Below, piece by piece: positions 22,733 to 31,200 of a stretch of 64,000 nucleotides of DNA; within the stretch, counting starts at the first letter, position 1, and each line of letters starts with the position of its first letter. This stretch comes from a virus: positions 1 through 64,000 of the IMG/VR virus record IMGVR_UViG_3300043410_000857; one strand, given 5' to 3'. Both the position numbers and the translations under genes were made by a program. Under the pieces are notes generated by a model. It ran no database searches, was not told where the DNA came from, and saw nothing but the letters and a program-made list of their open reading frames with translations.

Positions 22733-23493
22733 TTGAAATACACTATTCTTTACCAGATTATAGTAGTCAAACTATTCTTACAGGGGATCCTAATAAATAT
22801 GCCTGGAGAGAAATAGCTTACTTCGACCCAGAACCTGTCTTAAATCTTTTGGCACAAGAACGTGATAAAAATATATCGTACTTACAATGCCCAGCATTCA
22901 CAAATTATTATAAGAATTGTTATTTAATAAGGTGTCCTTTTGATTTGACTATATCTTTAGACCCAGTAACTAATAGTTTTAGAACTAATGAATTTGATCA
23001 GGAGTTTTATGATAAGTATTTAGTAGATAGAGTAGACCAAAATAATATTTATAGGATGTTAAGTTTAAGGATATTGTATTTATTCTATAGTGAACATGAA
23101 GTATTGATGCAACAAATATCTCCTTCTATGCATAAAACAGAACTAATAAACAATATAAATATAATTCATGGGGAGTTTGACATATCTAAATGGATAAGAC
23201 CAGTAGAGTTTTCTTTTGAGATTGTAGATAAAACTAAGCCCCTTATTTTAAAAAGAGGAGACCCTTTATTTTATATACGATTTGCAACAAACGAGACAGT
23301 TAAATTAATAAGGAGCCCTATGACAGAAGAATTAAATTATATAAGTAGTGCATGTTTATATGCAAAAGATGTAATAAGAAAACAATCATTAAATGAAAGA
23401 TACGAATCCGCTAAGAGTTTAATTAGTTCGTATAAAGATAAAATATTTGGTAAGAAATCAAAATGTCCATTCAGTTTTTTAAGGAGGAAATAA
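22729..23493 (+). CDS. Conserved phage hypothetical protein (254 aa)
   Basis: The LQCPAFTNYYKNCYLIRCPFD segment (about residues 49-69) is a pattern I associate with conserved, uncharacterised proteins of T4-like and other aquatic phages. The remainder alternates strands and helices and ends in a basic Cys-containing tail. No catalytic motif seen. Its place between helicase and ssDNA-binding candidate suggests a replication accessory. Confidence 0.75.
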   Translation: MIEIHYSLPDYSSQTILTGDPNKYAWREIAYFDPEPVLNLLAQERDKNISYLQCPAFTNYYKNCYLIRCPFDLTISLDPVTNSFRTNEFDQEFYDKYLVDRVDQNNIYRMLSLRILYLFYSEHEVLMQQISPSMHKTELINNINIIHGEFDISKWIRPVEFSFEIVDKTKPLILKRGDPLFYIRFATNETVKLIRSPMTEELNYISSACLYAKDVIRKQSLNERYESAKSLISSYKDKIFGKKSKCPFSFLRRK

Positions 23494-23949
23494 ATGAGTG
23501 AAAATTTAAATGAAGATCTAGGTATATCAGTAGAGGCCGATTCTAATTCTGCCCCTAAACTAGAAGAATTAGTAAAAACTTACTTGACAATACGAGATGC
23601 TAAGAGTACTCTATATCGTGAGTACACTACAAAAAGTGGGCAGTTAGAAGAAGAATTAAAACAGATTGAAGCTGTATTGATTGACGAGTGTAACCATATT
23701 GGCGCAGATAGTATTCGTACTAATGCAGGCACAATTACTAAGTCTGTAAAAGAAGAATACTCATGTGGTAATTGGGATGAGTTTAAACAATTCGTGATCC
23801 AAGAAAATGCACTAGAGTTATTAGCGCAGAAGATTCATCAAAGTAATTTTAGAGAGTTTATGGCTAATCATGGCGGTGATGGATTACCACCTGGTATTAG
23901 TTCCGTAAGAGAATTTAGAGCAGTAGTAAGAAAACCAACAGCAAAATAA
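23494..23949 (+). CDS. Helical protein, possibly Gp157/Gam-like
   Basis: 151 residues: acidic N-terminus, a long helical region (about 25-70) likely to form a coiled coil, then a compact domain with IRTNAGTITKSV and a conserved-looking HGGDGLPPGI. The helical-then-IRT-GTI order recalls phage Gp157 and host-nuclease-inhibitor-type proteins, but the match is weak. AGGAGG at 23483-23488 marks the start. Confidence 0.72.
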   Translation: MSENLNEDLGISVEADSNSAPKLEELVKTYLTIRDAKSTLYREYTTKSGQLEEELKQIEAVLIDECNHIGADSIRTNAGTITKSVKEEYSCGNWDEFKQFVIQENALELLAQKIHQSNFREFMANHGGDGLPPGISSVREFRAVVRKPTAK

Positions 23950-23959
23950 GGAGAAGTAT

Positions 23960-24811
23960 ATGAGTACCGATTTAATAGCGCAGTTACAACAAAATTCTTT
24001 AATGGCCCCTGGCGGTCTTAATGAAGATACATTAGCAGTTGCAGGTCGTGCTAATACAAGACGTCTATCTACGGATGGCGGTAAGTTTAATTTATTAGTG
24101 AATGGTAATGAAGTTGCATCTACAGATAAAGAGATTGAAGTAGTCTTTGTCAAGATGGCTCACTCACCTTCACGTACATTCTATGGTAGCGCTTATACAC
24201 CAGGTGCTAAATCTAAACCACTATGTTGGTCTAATAATGCACAGACACCTGACGCAGAAGTAAAAGAACCGCAAGCCCCTGCATGTAATCAATGTAAGCA
24301 TAGTATTCGTGGTGCGACTCCTGCATGTAAATTATCATGGAGAACTGCAGTAGTTCAACCTACAAAACCTACAGAAGTAATGCAATTAATCTTGTCTCCT
24401 AAGTCTTGCTTTGGTGATGAAGTTAATGGTAAGCGTCCGTTCCAAACCTATATTAGATACCTTGCTGCAAGCGGTATTAATAATAACAATGTGATCACTA
24501 AGATTTCTTTCGACAAATCTGTGACATATCAGAAGTTATTATTTGAACCAAGTGGTGCCGTGCCTATGGATATGTTAGGTACATTAAACAATGTAGGCCA
24601 ATCAGACGAGGCTAAAAACTATGTAACACTACGAGTATTCCAAGAGGCAGATGATACTCCACCTGTTGCACAGCCAACCCTTAATACACCACAACCACAA
24701 GCAGATGTTGTTGAGCCAACATTAAGAGCAACTGAACCTGCACCGGCGCAACCAGCTGCACCAAAAGCTGATGTAAGTTCTATCATTAATAAATGGTCTG
24801 CAAAGTCATAG
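23960..24811 (+). CDS. Putative ssDNA-binding protein
   Basis: 283 residues. The core (about 40-225) has a cysteine set (PACNQCKHSIRG and a nearby ACK) that could bind zinc as in T4 gp32, and strand-rich segments. It is followed by a Pro/Ala-rich linker and a short conserved-looking end (SSIINKWSAKS), the usual shape of an SSB with a protein-docking tail. The tail is not strongly acidic, which weakens the call. The position between helicase and primase supports it. Confidence 0.6.
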   Translation: MSTDLIAQLQQNSLMAPGGLNEDTLAVAGRANTRRLSTDGGKFNLLVNGNEVASTDKEIEVVFVKMAHSPSRTFYGSAYTPGAKSKPLCWSNNAQTPDAEVKEPQAPACNQCKHSIRGATPACKLSWRTAVVQPTKPTEVMQLILSPKSCFGDEVNGKRPFQTYIRYLAASGINNNNVITKISFDKSVTYQKLLFEPSGAVPMDMLGTLNNVGQSDEAKNYVTLRVFQEADDTPPVAQPTLNTPQPQADVVEPTLRATEPAPAQPAAPKADVSSIINKWSAKS

Positions 24812-24820
24812 GAGAAAATA

Positions 24821-25129
24821 ATGGCTAGACCATATAGTGAACAATTTATATTAGGATTGAATAAAGCTGATCCTACGCGTATCGGAGTACAACTGGGTAA
24901 GGTTTGTGTAAAAGCAAACCTCCCAACCTCTTATGTTGCAGAAGCTTTCAATGTATCTAGGATGTCAATACATAGTTGGTTTCGCGGTCAATATGTAAGA
25001 GAAAAGAATTATGAGCGTATCGTAAAGTTTATAGAAAAAATTAACCAAGGACTTGACAAAGGTATATTACCTGCGCCGGATATGACCGTGGCTAAAAATT
25101 ATTTAAACGCAATACGTGACAAAGTATAA
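24821..25129 (+). CDS. Helix-turn-helix DNA-binding protein
   Basis: 102 residues. LPTSYVAEAFNVSRMSIHSWFRGQYV (about 35-60) is a clear helix-turn-helix of the XRE/Cro type with recognition helix RMSIHSWFRG. It could be a repressor or a replication regulator. It lies between the SSB candidate and a promoter-operator block in front of the primase gene, so autoregulation of that promoter is a natural guess. Confidence 0.75.
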   Translation: MARPYSEQFILGLNKADPTRIGVQLGKVCVKANLPTSYVAEAFNVSRMSIHSWFRGQYVREKNYERIVKFIEKINQGLDKGILPAPDMTVAKNYLNAIRDKV

Positions 25130-25143
25130 AAACGTAGTAGAAT
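25116..25143 (+). promoter_or_regulatory. Promoter of primase-helicase gene
   Basis: GTGACA (25116-25121), 16-base spacer, TAGAAT (25138-25143), overlapping the end of the HTH gene. The expected start is near 25150, at the base of the hairpin below. Confidence 0.5.
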
Positions 25144-25148
25144 AGAGA

Positions 25149-25194
25149 TATCCCGTAGTAAATTTTAAAAACACACAATTTGTGTGGTGGGATA
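25149..25194 (+). promoter_or_regulatory. Nested hairpin in primase leader
   Basis: Outer stem TATCCC/GGGATA (25149-25154, 25189-25194) encloses a perfect CACACA/TGTGTG stem (25172-25186) with an ATT loop. As RNA it would cap the 5' end of the primase mRNA; as DNA it could be an operator for the neighbouring HTH protein. Confidence 0.5.
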
Positions 25195-25223
25195 CTGTTG
25201 ACTAAAAAATTAGGAAACTGCAA

Positions 25224-28082
25224 ATGATTACAGAATTTTATAAGAAAGTATTACCAAGTAAGGGTGTGTATTGCATAGCAACAAAAGACCCGGGCGAAGG
25301 TACATACATGAAACACAAATTTGTTGAGAACATCGATGACATAGAACCAACAGTCAAAGACCTCATCAAAACAAATACTAATATCTTCGTAGCCTTAAGT
25401 TCATTCGATGGCTATAGTCGTAAAGCAGAAAATGCAATACTAGCCAAGTCATTCTTTGTTGATCTTGATGTTGGCGAAGGTAAAGGCTATTTATCTAAAG
25501 GCGAAGCTAATCAAGCATTAGAAGATTTTGTTAATAAAGAAGGCTTACCTCCTCCAGTTAAAGTAGATTCAGGCGGTGGTATACATGCATACTGGCCTCT
25601 TGATCACGATATCCCTACACCTGAATGGAAACCCTACGCTGAAAAGTTTAAAGAGTTTTGTTTAGGTAGAGGACTTAAGATTGATCCAGTTGTTACTGCA
25701 GACGTAGCACGTATCTTACGTTGCCCTGATACATTCAATCAAAAATCTGATCCACCAAGTCGTACCTATATGTTGACTGAAGATGTACCGGTTTATTCTT
25801 ATGAAGAATTTAAGAACTTCTTAGGTGAAGTCCAAGTAGCACATGATGATATTCTAGCTTCTATCCCTAAAGGACTTAGTGAAGATCAGAAGAAAATGTT
25901 AAAGCTAGATAACTATGAGTCCAAGTTTAAAGACATAGCTATCAAGTCATTAGAAGGTAATGGTTGTAATCAGATTAAGTTTATATTAGAGAATGCTAAA
26001 GAAGTGCCAGAACCTTTATGGTGGGCAGGGCTTTCTATTGCTAGAAATTGTTCTGATGGGGACGAAGCTATTCACATGATGTCGGAAGATCATCCTGACT
26101 ATAACAAAATAGCAACCATCAGAAAGGCAGAAACAACACGAGGTAAGCCTCAGTCATGCGAAACATTTAACAATGTTAATCCAGGTGGATGCGACGGCTG
26201 TCCGTTTAAAGGCAAAATCAAACCGGCTAACCCATTAGGAATTAGTAATCAACTTCAAATATCACCTGCCGTAAGTGAGACGGTACTAGAAACAATTACT
26301 ACTACAACCACAACTACAACTAAAGTATCAACTAAACTTAATGGTTTACCACAAGAGTTACAACCGTTTGTATATGGTAAGAATGGCGGTATCTATTATT
26401 TACCTCCTATGGAATATGATTCAGAGGGAGTACCGATAGCTAAAGAACCTATCATTGTATCATTGTATGACATCTATCCAGTCAAGCGTATATTCAGTGT
26501 GGCTGACGGTGAATGCTTACTTATGAAAGCTATGTTACCTAATGATCCAGAAAGAGAATTTTTATTACCAATTAAACATGTCTATGCTATTGAGAAATTC
26601 AAAGAAGTCATAGCAAGTAATGGCGTGTTATTTAATCCAGGAAACAAGGAGGTAGGATATTTAATGAACTATATAATCAAGTGGGGACAGTACCTCATGA
26701 ACAAATCCTCTGCAGAAATTATGCGTATGCAGATGGGGTGGACACCTAACAGAGAATCTTTTGTAATTGGTGGAACCGAGTATTTACGAGATGGTACAGA
26801 TGTATCATCACCAACATCACCATTATGCCGAGGTATTGCTAAGCATTTAGCACCTGCAGGTAGCTTTGATAACTGGAAGATTGCAGCAGATAAACTTAAT
26901 CAACCAAGTTTAGAACTACATGCCTTTACTATGTTAGCAGGGTTTGGCTCAGCATTGATGGATTACACATCAACCTCCGGCGTGACAATATGTTTAACAG
27001 GTGAATCAGGTGCAGCGAAGACTGGTGCTTTATATTCAGCTTTATCTGTATGGGGTAACCCTAAAGATTTATCCGTGTTAGATGCAACAGAGAACGGTAT
27101 GACAGGTCGTTACCTAGGCTTACATAATATTCCATTTGGTCTAGACGAAGTGGGTAACATATTACCTAAGACTCTATCTCAGTTAATCCATAAGATTTCA
27201 CAAGGTAAATCTAAGATCCGTATGCAAGCATCAGTCAATGCAGAACGAGACCATGAGATGTCAGCATCATTAATAGCAATCTTTACATCAAATCATTCTT
27301 TATATGACAAGTTAACGACATTGAAGAAAGACCCTAATGGTGAAGTAGCACGGCTTATTGAATTATCTGTGCGCAAGCCAGACGTATTTAAAACTGATGC
27401 AGCGATTGGCCGTGAGATTTTTGATAGCTTTAGATTTAATTATGGATGGGCAGGACCTAAATTTGTCCAAGCTGTTTATACCACAGGCGAACAATCAATC
27501 AGTAACATGATAGATAAATGGTGCTTGAAGTTTAAGAAAGACTTTGGTGAAGATACATCCTATCGATTCTATGAGAACTTAGTAGCTGCAGCAATGACAG
27601 CAGGCGAAATAACTAACACTGCCGGTATTACAAACTTTGATTTGACTAGAGTTTATAAACGTATCGTAACAGAAATGATTACAATTAAAGATAACGTAGT
27701 TAAGGTCAATAGTGTTGATTATGAATCTGTACTATCAGACTATGTCAATAAGAATCAAACTGGCATCCTAGCTTATAAAGACGGTAAGATGATTATGGAA
27801 CCTAGAACTGCATTGGTTATTCGTGTAGAAAATGATAGTCATACGATGTATATATCTAAGACTGAATTTGATAAGTACCTAGGCGAGATGTCTGTAAGTA
27901 GAAAAGAATTCTTATTCCAATTAGTACAAGCAGGTATTGATATTCAAACAGGTAAAGATGTGAAGAAGCGTATGAATGCAGGATGGAAAGATTTTGGTAA
28001 AGCTGCAACAAGTGTTTATAAACTTAATCTATCCTCACTACCTGAAGAGATTCTAAAGGGATTAGATGAGTCTACACACTGA
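25224..28082 (+). CDS. Primase-helicase (AEP-like primase + AAA/DUF927-like helicase)
   Basis: 952 residues. The N-terminal archaeo-eukaryotic-type primase has FVDLDVG at 78-84 (metal-binding DxD), SGGGIHAYW at 116-124 with H121, and DVARILRCP at 160-168. A cysteine knuckle (C-x4-to-C-x2-C in the NPGGCDGCPFKGKIKP region, about 310-330) follows. The C-terminal half is a DUF927/SF3-like ATPase with Walker A GESGAAKTG at about 593-601 and a Walker B-like FGLDEVGN. It would prime and unwind for the family A polymerase. AGGA at 25211-25214 precedes the ATG. Confidence 0.88.
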   Translation: MITEFYKKVLPSKGVYCIATKDPGEGTYMKHKFVENIDDIEPTVKDLIKTNTNIFVALSSFDGYSRKAENAILAKSFFVDLDVGEGKGYLSKGEANQALEDFVNKEGLPPPVKVDSGGGIHAYWPLDHDIPTPEWKPYAEKFKEFCLGRGLKIDPVVTADVARILRCPDTFNQKSDPPSRTYMLTEDVPVYSYEEFKNFLGEVQVAHDDILASIPKGLSEDQKKMLKLDNYESKFKDIAIKSLEGNGCNQIKFILENAKEVPEPLWWAGLSIARNCSDGDEAIHMMSEDHPDYNKIATIRKAETTRGKPQSCETFNNVNPGGCDGCPFKGKIKPANPLGISNQLQISPAVSETVLETITTTTTTTTKVSTKLNGLPQELQPFVYGKNGGIYYLPPMEYDSEGVPIAKEPIIVSLYDIYPVKRIFSVADGECLLMKAMLPNDPEREFLLPIKHVYAIEKFKEVIASNGVLFNPGNKEVGYLMNYIIKWGQYLMNKSSAEIMRMQMGWTPNRESFVIGGTEYLRDGTDVSSPTSPLCRGIAKHLAPAGSFDNWKIAADKLNQPSLELHAFTMLAGFGSALMDYTSTSGVTICLTGESGAAKTGALYSALSVWGNPKDLSVLDATENGMTGRYLGLHNIPFGLDEVGNILPKTLSQLIHKISQGKSKIRMQASVNAERDHEMSASLIAIFTSNHSLYDKLTTLKKDPNGEVARLIELSVRKPDVFKTDAAIGREIFDSFRFNYGWAGPKFVQAVYTTGEQSISNMIDKWCLKFKKDFGEDTSYRFYENLVAAAMTAGEITNTAGITNFDLTRVYKRIVTEMITIKDNVVKVNSVDYESVLSDYVNKNQTGILAYKDGKMIMEPRTALVIRVENDSHTMYISKTEFDKYLGEMSVSRKEFLFQLVQAGIDIQTGKDVKKRMNAGWKDFGKAATSVYKLNLSSLPEEILKGLDESTH

Positions 28083-28266
28083 GCCTGAATGGGTATTCCC
28101 TTTTGAAGCAATGTCCATTGGGGAAAGTTTCTTTATTCCTACGCTAAAGCCTTCGCCTATGATTTATGCAATCGAGACGGGGGCTAAACGTGCTGGGGTC
28201 AAAATGAAAGCTTTTGTTACAGTGAAAGACAATTGTCTAGGTGTTAGAGCCTGGCGTATTAATTAA
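28066..28266 (+). CDS. Small conserved phage protein (66 aa)
   Basis: Overlaps the primase-helicase end by 17 bases, with AAAGGG upstream. The pattern WVFPFEAMSIGESFFIP followed by a basic helix and VTVKDNCLGVRAWRI resembles short uncharacterised proteins found beside phage replication genes. Its stop overlaps the convergent stop of the giant virion protein. Confidence 0.72.
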   Translation: MSLHTEPEWVFPFEAMSIGESFFIPTLKPSPMIYAIETGAKRAGVKMKAFVTVKDNCLGVRAWRIN

Positions 28267-28271
28267 TCGCC
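28253..28271. terminator. Possible bidirectional terminator at the convergence point
   Basis: GGCG and CGCC flank the palindrome ATTAATTAAT exactly where the plus and minus operons end. There is no good T-tract on either side, so the call is weak. Confidence 0.3.
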
Positions 28272-31200
28272 GTATTCTTCTATAAGTTGATTCTTAAGTT
28301 TCTTATTAAGATAAACACCGTCTACTGAATTCTTAACACGCTCTTCCTTACCAATATAAGAACGTCTTAATGTATCTGTAGATATTGAATATGAAGGATG
28401 AGCTTCATTAAAGTTGCGTCGTTTCTGATCAATCTCAGCTAGCATCTCATCATCACCTGAAATCTTAGCTAGGTAATATAAGTCTAGAATAGAAGTACGT
28501 CTTGCTTGAATTAGTTGTTCAGCTTTCTTCATAGAGTTAGCTCTAGCATAAGCCTCTGATAGCTCTGCATTACTGAATCCAAATATCTGCATGAAGGAAC
28601 TCATAGCACTTACATCGTCTACAATTTTAGCACCGCTTGATGTTAATGCACCTTCTGTTGCAAATCTAAATGCTTTAACAGGATTCTTCACGAAAGATGG
28701 AGTCATAGTCTCTAATGCTTTCATTGATTCACCTTGATTGAATTGTGTCATTGCACGTTCAGGATTTACAAGTAAAGCTTGGTAAGCTGGGCCGAAGAAG
28801 TGTTCTGCTACGTATGGAGCAAATCCAACTTCAGATAAGCGTCGGTCATCGGTATGCCATACCATGCCATTGAAACCTGTTCTCGAAGCAATATCGAGAT
28901 TTGTTAATTTATTGAGTGGGCCTTTATAACCGAGATCCCCGATGGCTGATCGAACTTGTTCATCAAAATCATATGGCTCATCGTCATCACCAAACATAGC
29001 TGCGCAAGCAGACATAAACATATTAGCTGCGCCGTAGAGAGGTAAGCCTTGAGCACCAGAGAATGCATAAGTCATACCCATAATACCTGCTAATTGTTTT
29101 TGTGCAATTAACCGAGTAGGCTTATCAACACCTTGGAATGCTTGATGAAACAGTCTAGCTACGTTATAAATCTGTGTTTGAGCAAAGCGTTTGAAAGTAA
29201 ATGCAACCTTACCTAGTCCAGTTTGGAACATCTTAGGACCAGCTTCAGATAAAGCATGTGAATGAGATCTAACTGTAATATCAATTGCTTCTTTAATAGC
29301 TTGTTCTGGGGATAAACCTTTTTCAATACCTAAATCATATGCAGCAATTAATGTAACTTCTCTATTCAATCTTTCTGAATTACCGAATACCCAACCAAGT
29401 CCTGTCTCAATCTTGGCTCTAGTTCCAGTAAATTCATCTGCTGTAGAACGACGCATTTCGGTCAATTCATAACCTACGTTACGACGAAGTGCTGATTGAC
29501 TTACCGCTGCATGATAAAGTTTGTAGTATTTATCACCAGGTTTTAAATTAGCACCGAAGCTAAAGTCAGGCATGAATCTTCTATTAGTATCAAAGCCGCC
29601 TTTTCTATAAGTACCATATGCATTACTTAAAGCTTTAAATGTAGCACCCCAACCATATTTACCACTAAGCATAGGCACTACAACCATAGGAACTTGAGTT
29701 AAGTTGATAAGCGCAGAAGATACGTTACCTGCAATATGCCACATGTAACTGAACCAACCTAAGTTAGAAGATAAGTTATCTGCTACAGGATTGTCTAAGA
29801 ATTTCTTTTGATCATACATATTTTGAGCGACTTGAGAAATCACTTTGTTTTGATTAAAGTCAGGATTATTTTGCCTATATGCTGCTTCTTGATCTTTTAA
29901 CTCTTTATAGTGTTCATCTAACTCAGGTCTAAATTCTAGGTTAGATAATTGATTAGCTAGTTTAGAACCTACATCAGCAAAGCCGCCTACTACGTCTTTA
30001 ATATATCCTTCTACGCCTTCACGAGTACGCATTTGTTGACGTAAGGATTCATCTGGGAATAGATCTAGGTATGATTTATAAACTTCATTAATAAGTCGTT
30101 CTTTGCTTTCACGTTGTACTGGGTCTTCTTCATTAATAACCATTTGCTTATCTAGTAAGTCAATAATATTTTTAACGAAGCCAATAGGAGGTGTATCTTT
30201 ATAGTTTACTTCTCGAGTAATAAGAGATGATTCAAAATCTTTACCGCCTGCAGCTTGAGCTTTTCTTTGTTCATCAGCTATTTCAGCAGGGGATTCTCTA
30301 TGAACTACAACGCGTTCACCATTCTTATCATTATAAGCAAGTCTATAATTGCCTTTACGACGTAGTGGTAAGTAGAATGAAATCTTTTCATTTTCAAAAC
30401 GAGTTCTTAATTGATCTGCAATACTCTTGCCTGCACGACGTTCTACTTGATCAATCATTTTATTACGGTATTCAGCGTATTGATTAGAATACTTATATGC
30501 TAAGTCAGTTAATTCTTTAGGTAAGTTATTCCAAGCACGGATAAGTTCTTCATCATAATTCTCTTGGTCTTTCTTCGCTACTCTAGGATCGATACGGTTA
30601 GCAGTAAGCTTATGTGCAATATCATTAAATTTATCTATAACTGGTTTTGGGTACTTCTTAAGAATGTCAACACCGTCAAATACCATATGTTCAACTTTTT
30701 CACGAAGTTGTTCTAAGACATTACCACGTCTATTAATAGTATCTAAAATCTTATTAAGTGCAGGTAATTCAGTGCCAAATAACTCTGTCATCTGAGGTAA
30801 TGACAAGAATGACATACTTAGAGCTCTTAATTTATCTGGAATAATAGAGTAGACGTTACGTACTTCACGGCCAAGCTTACTATTATAAACTGGAGTAGAT
30901 CTAATTGTTTCACCTACAGAATCTACTAAACTTCTAGACTCTTGTACATCATATTGATTAAGGTCTTTCTTAGCTTGCAATGCCATCGCTGGCGCAGCTG
31001 TCTCTTTTTGTTTTAATGTTGTACGTAGTGAATGCAAGATCATGTCTTGGATATCAGCAGACGTCATATTATTAGGATTATATAACCCAGCTTTAGTTAA
31101 GAATGTTTTAACTGCAGCAACAACTCGACGCCAAATAGTATTTTGTGGCGCTGTTTCACCAATTCTAGCAAGTACTTCACGTAGATAAGCTTCAGAATTA

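Noticed and set aside
30227-30487. Plus-strand frames inside the giant virion gene (also 32434-32688)
   Set aside because: They are antisense shadows without ribosome sites or recognisable content.
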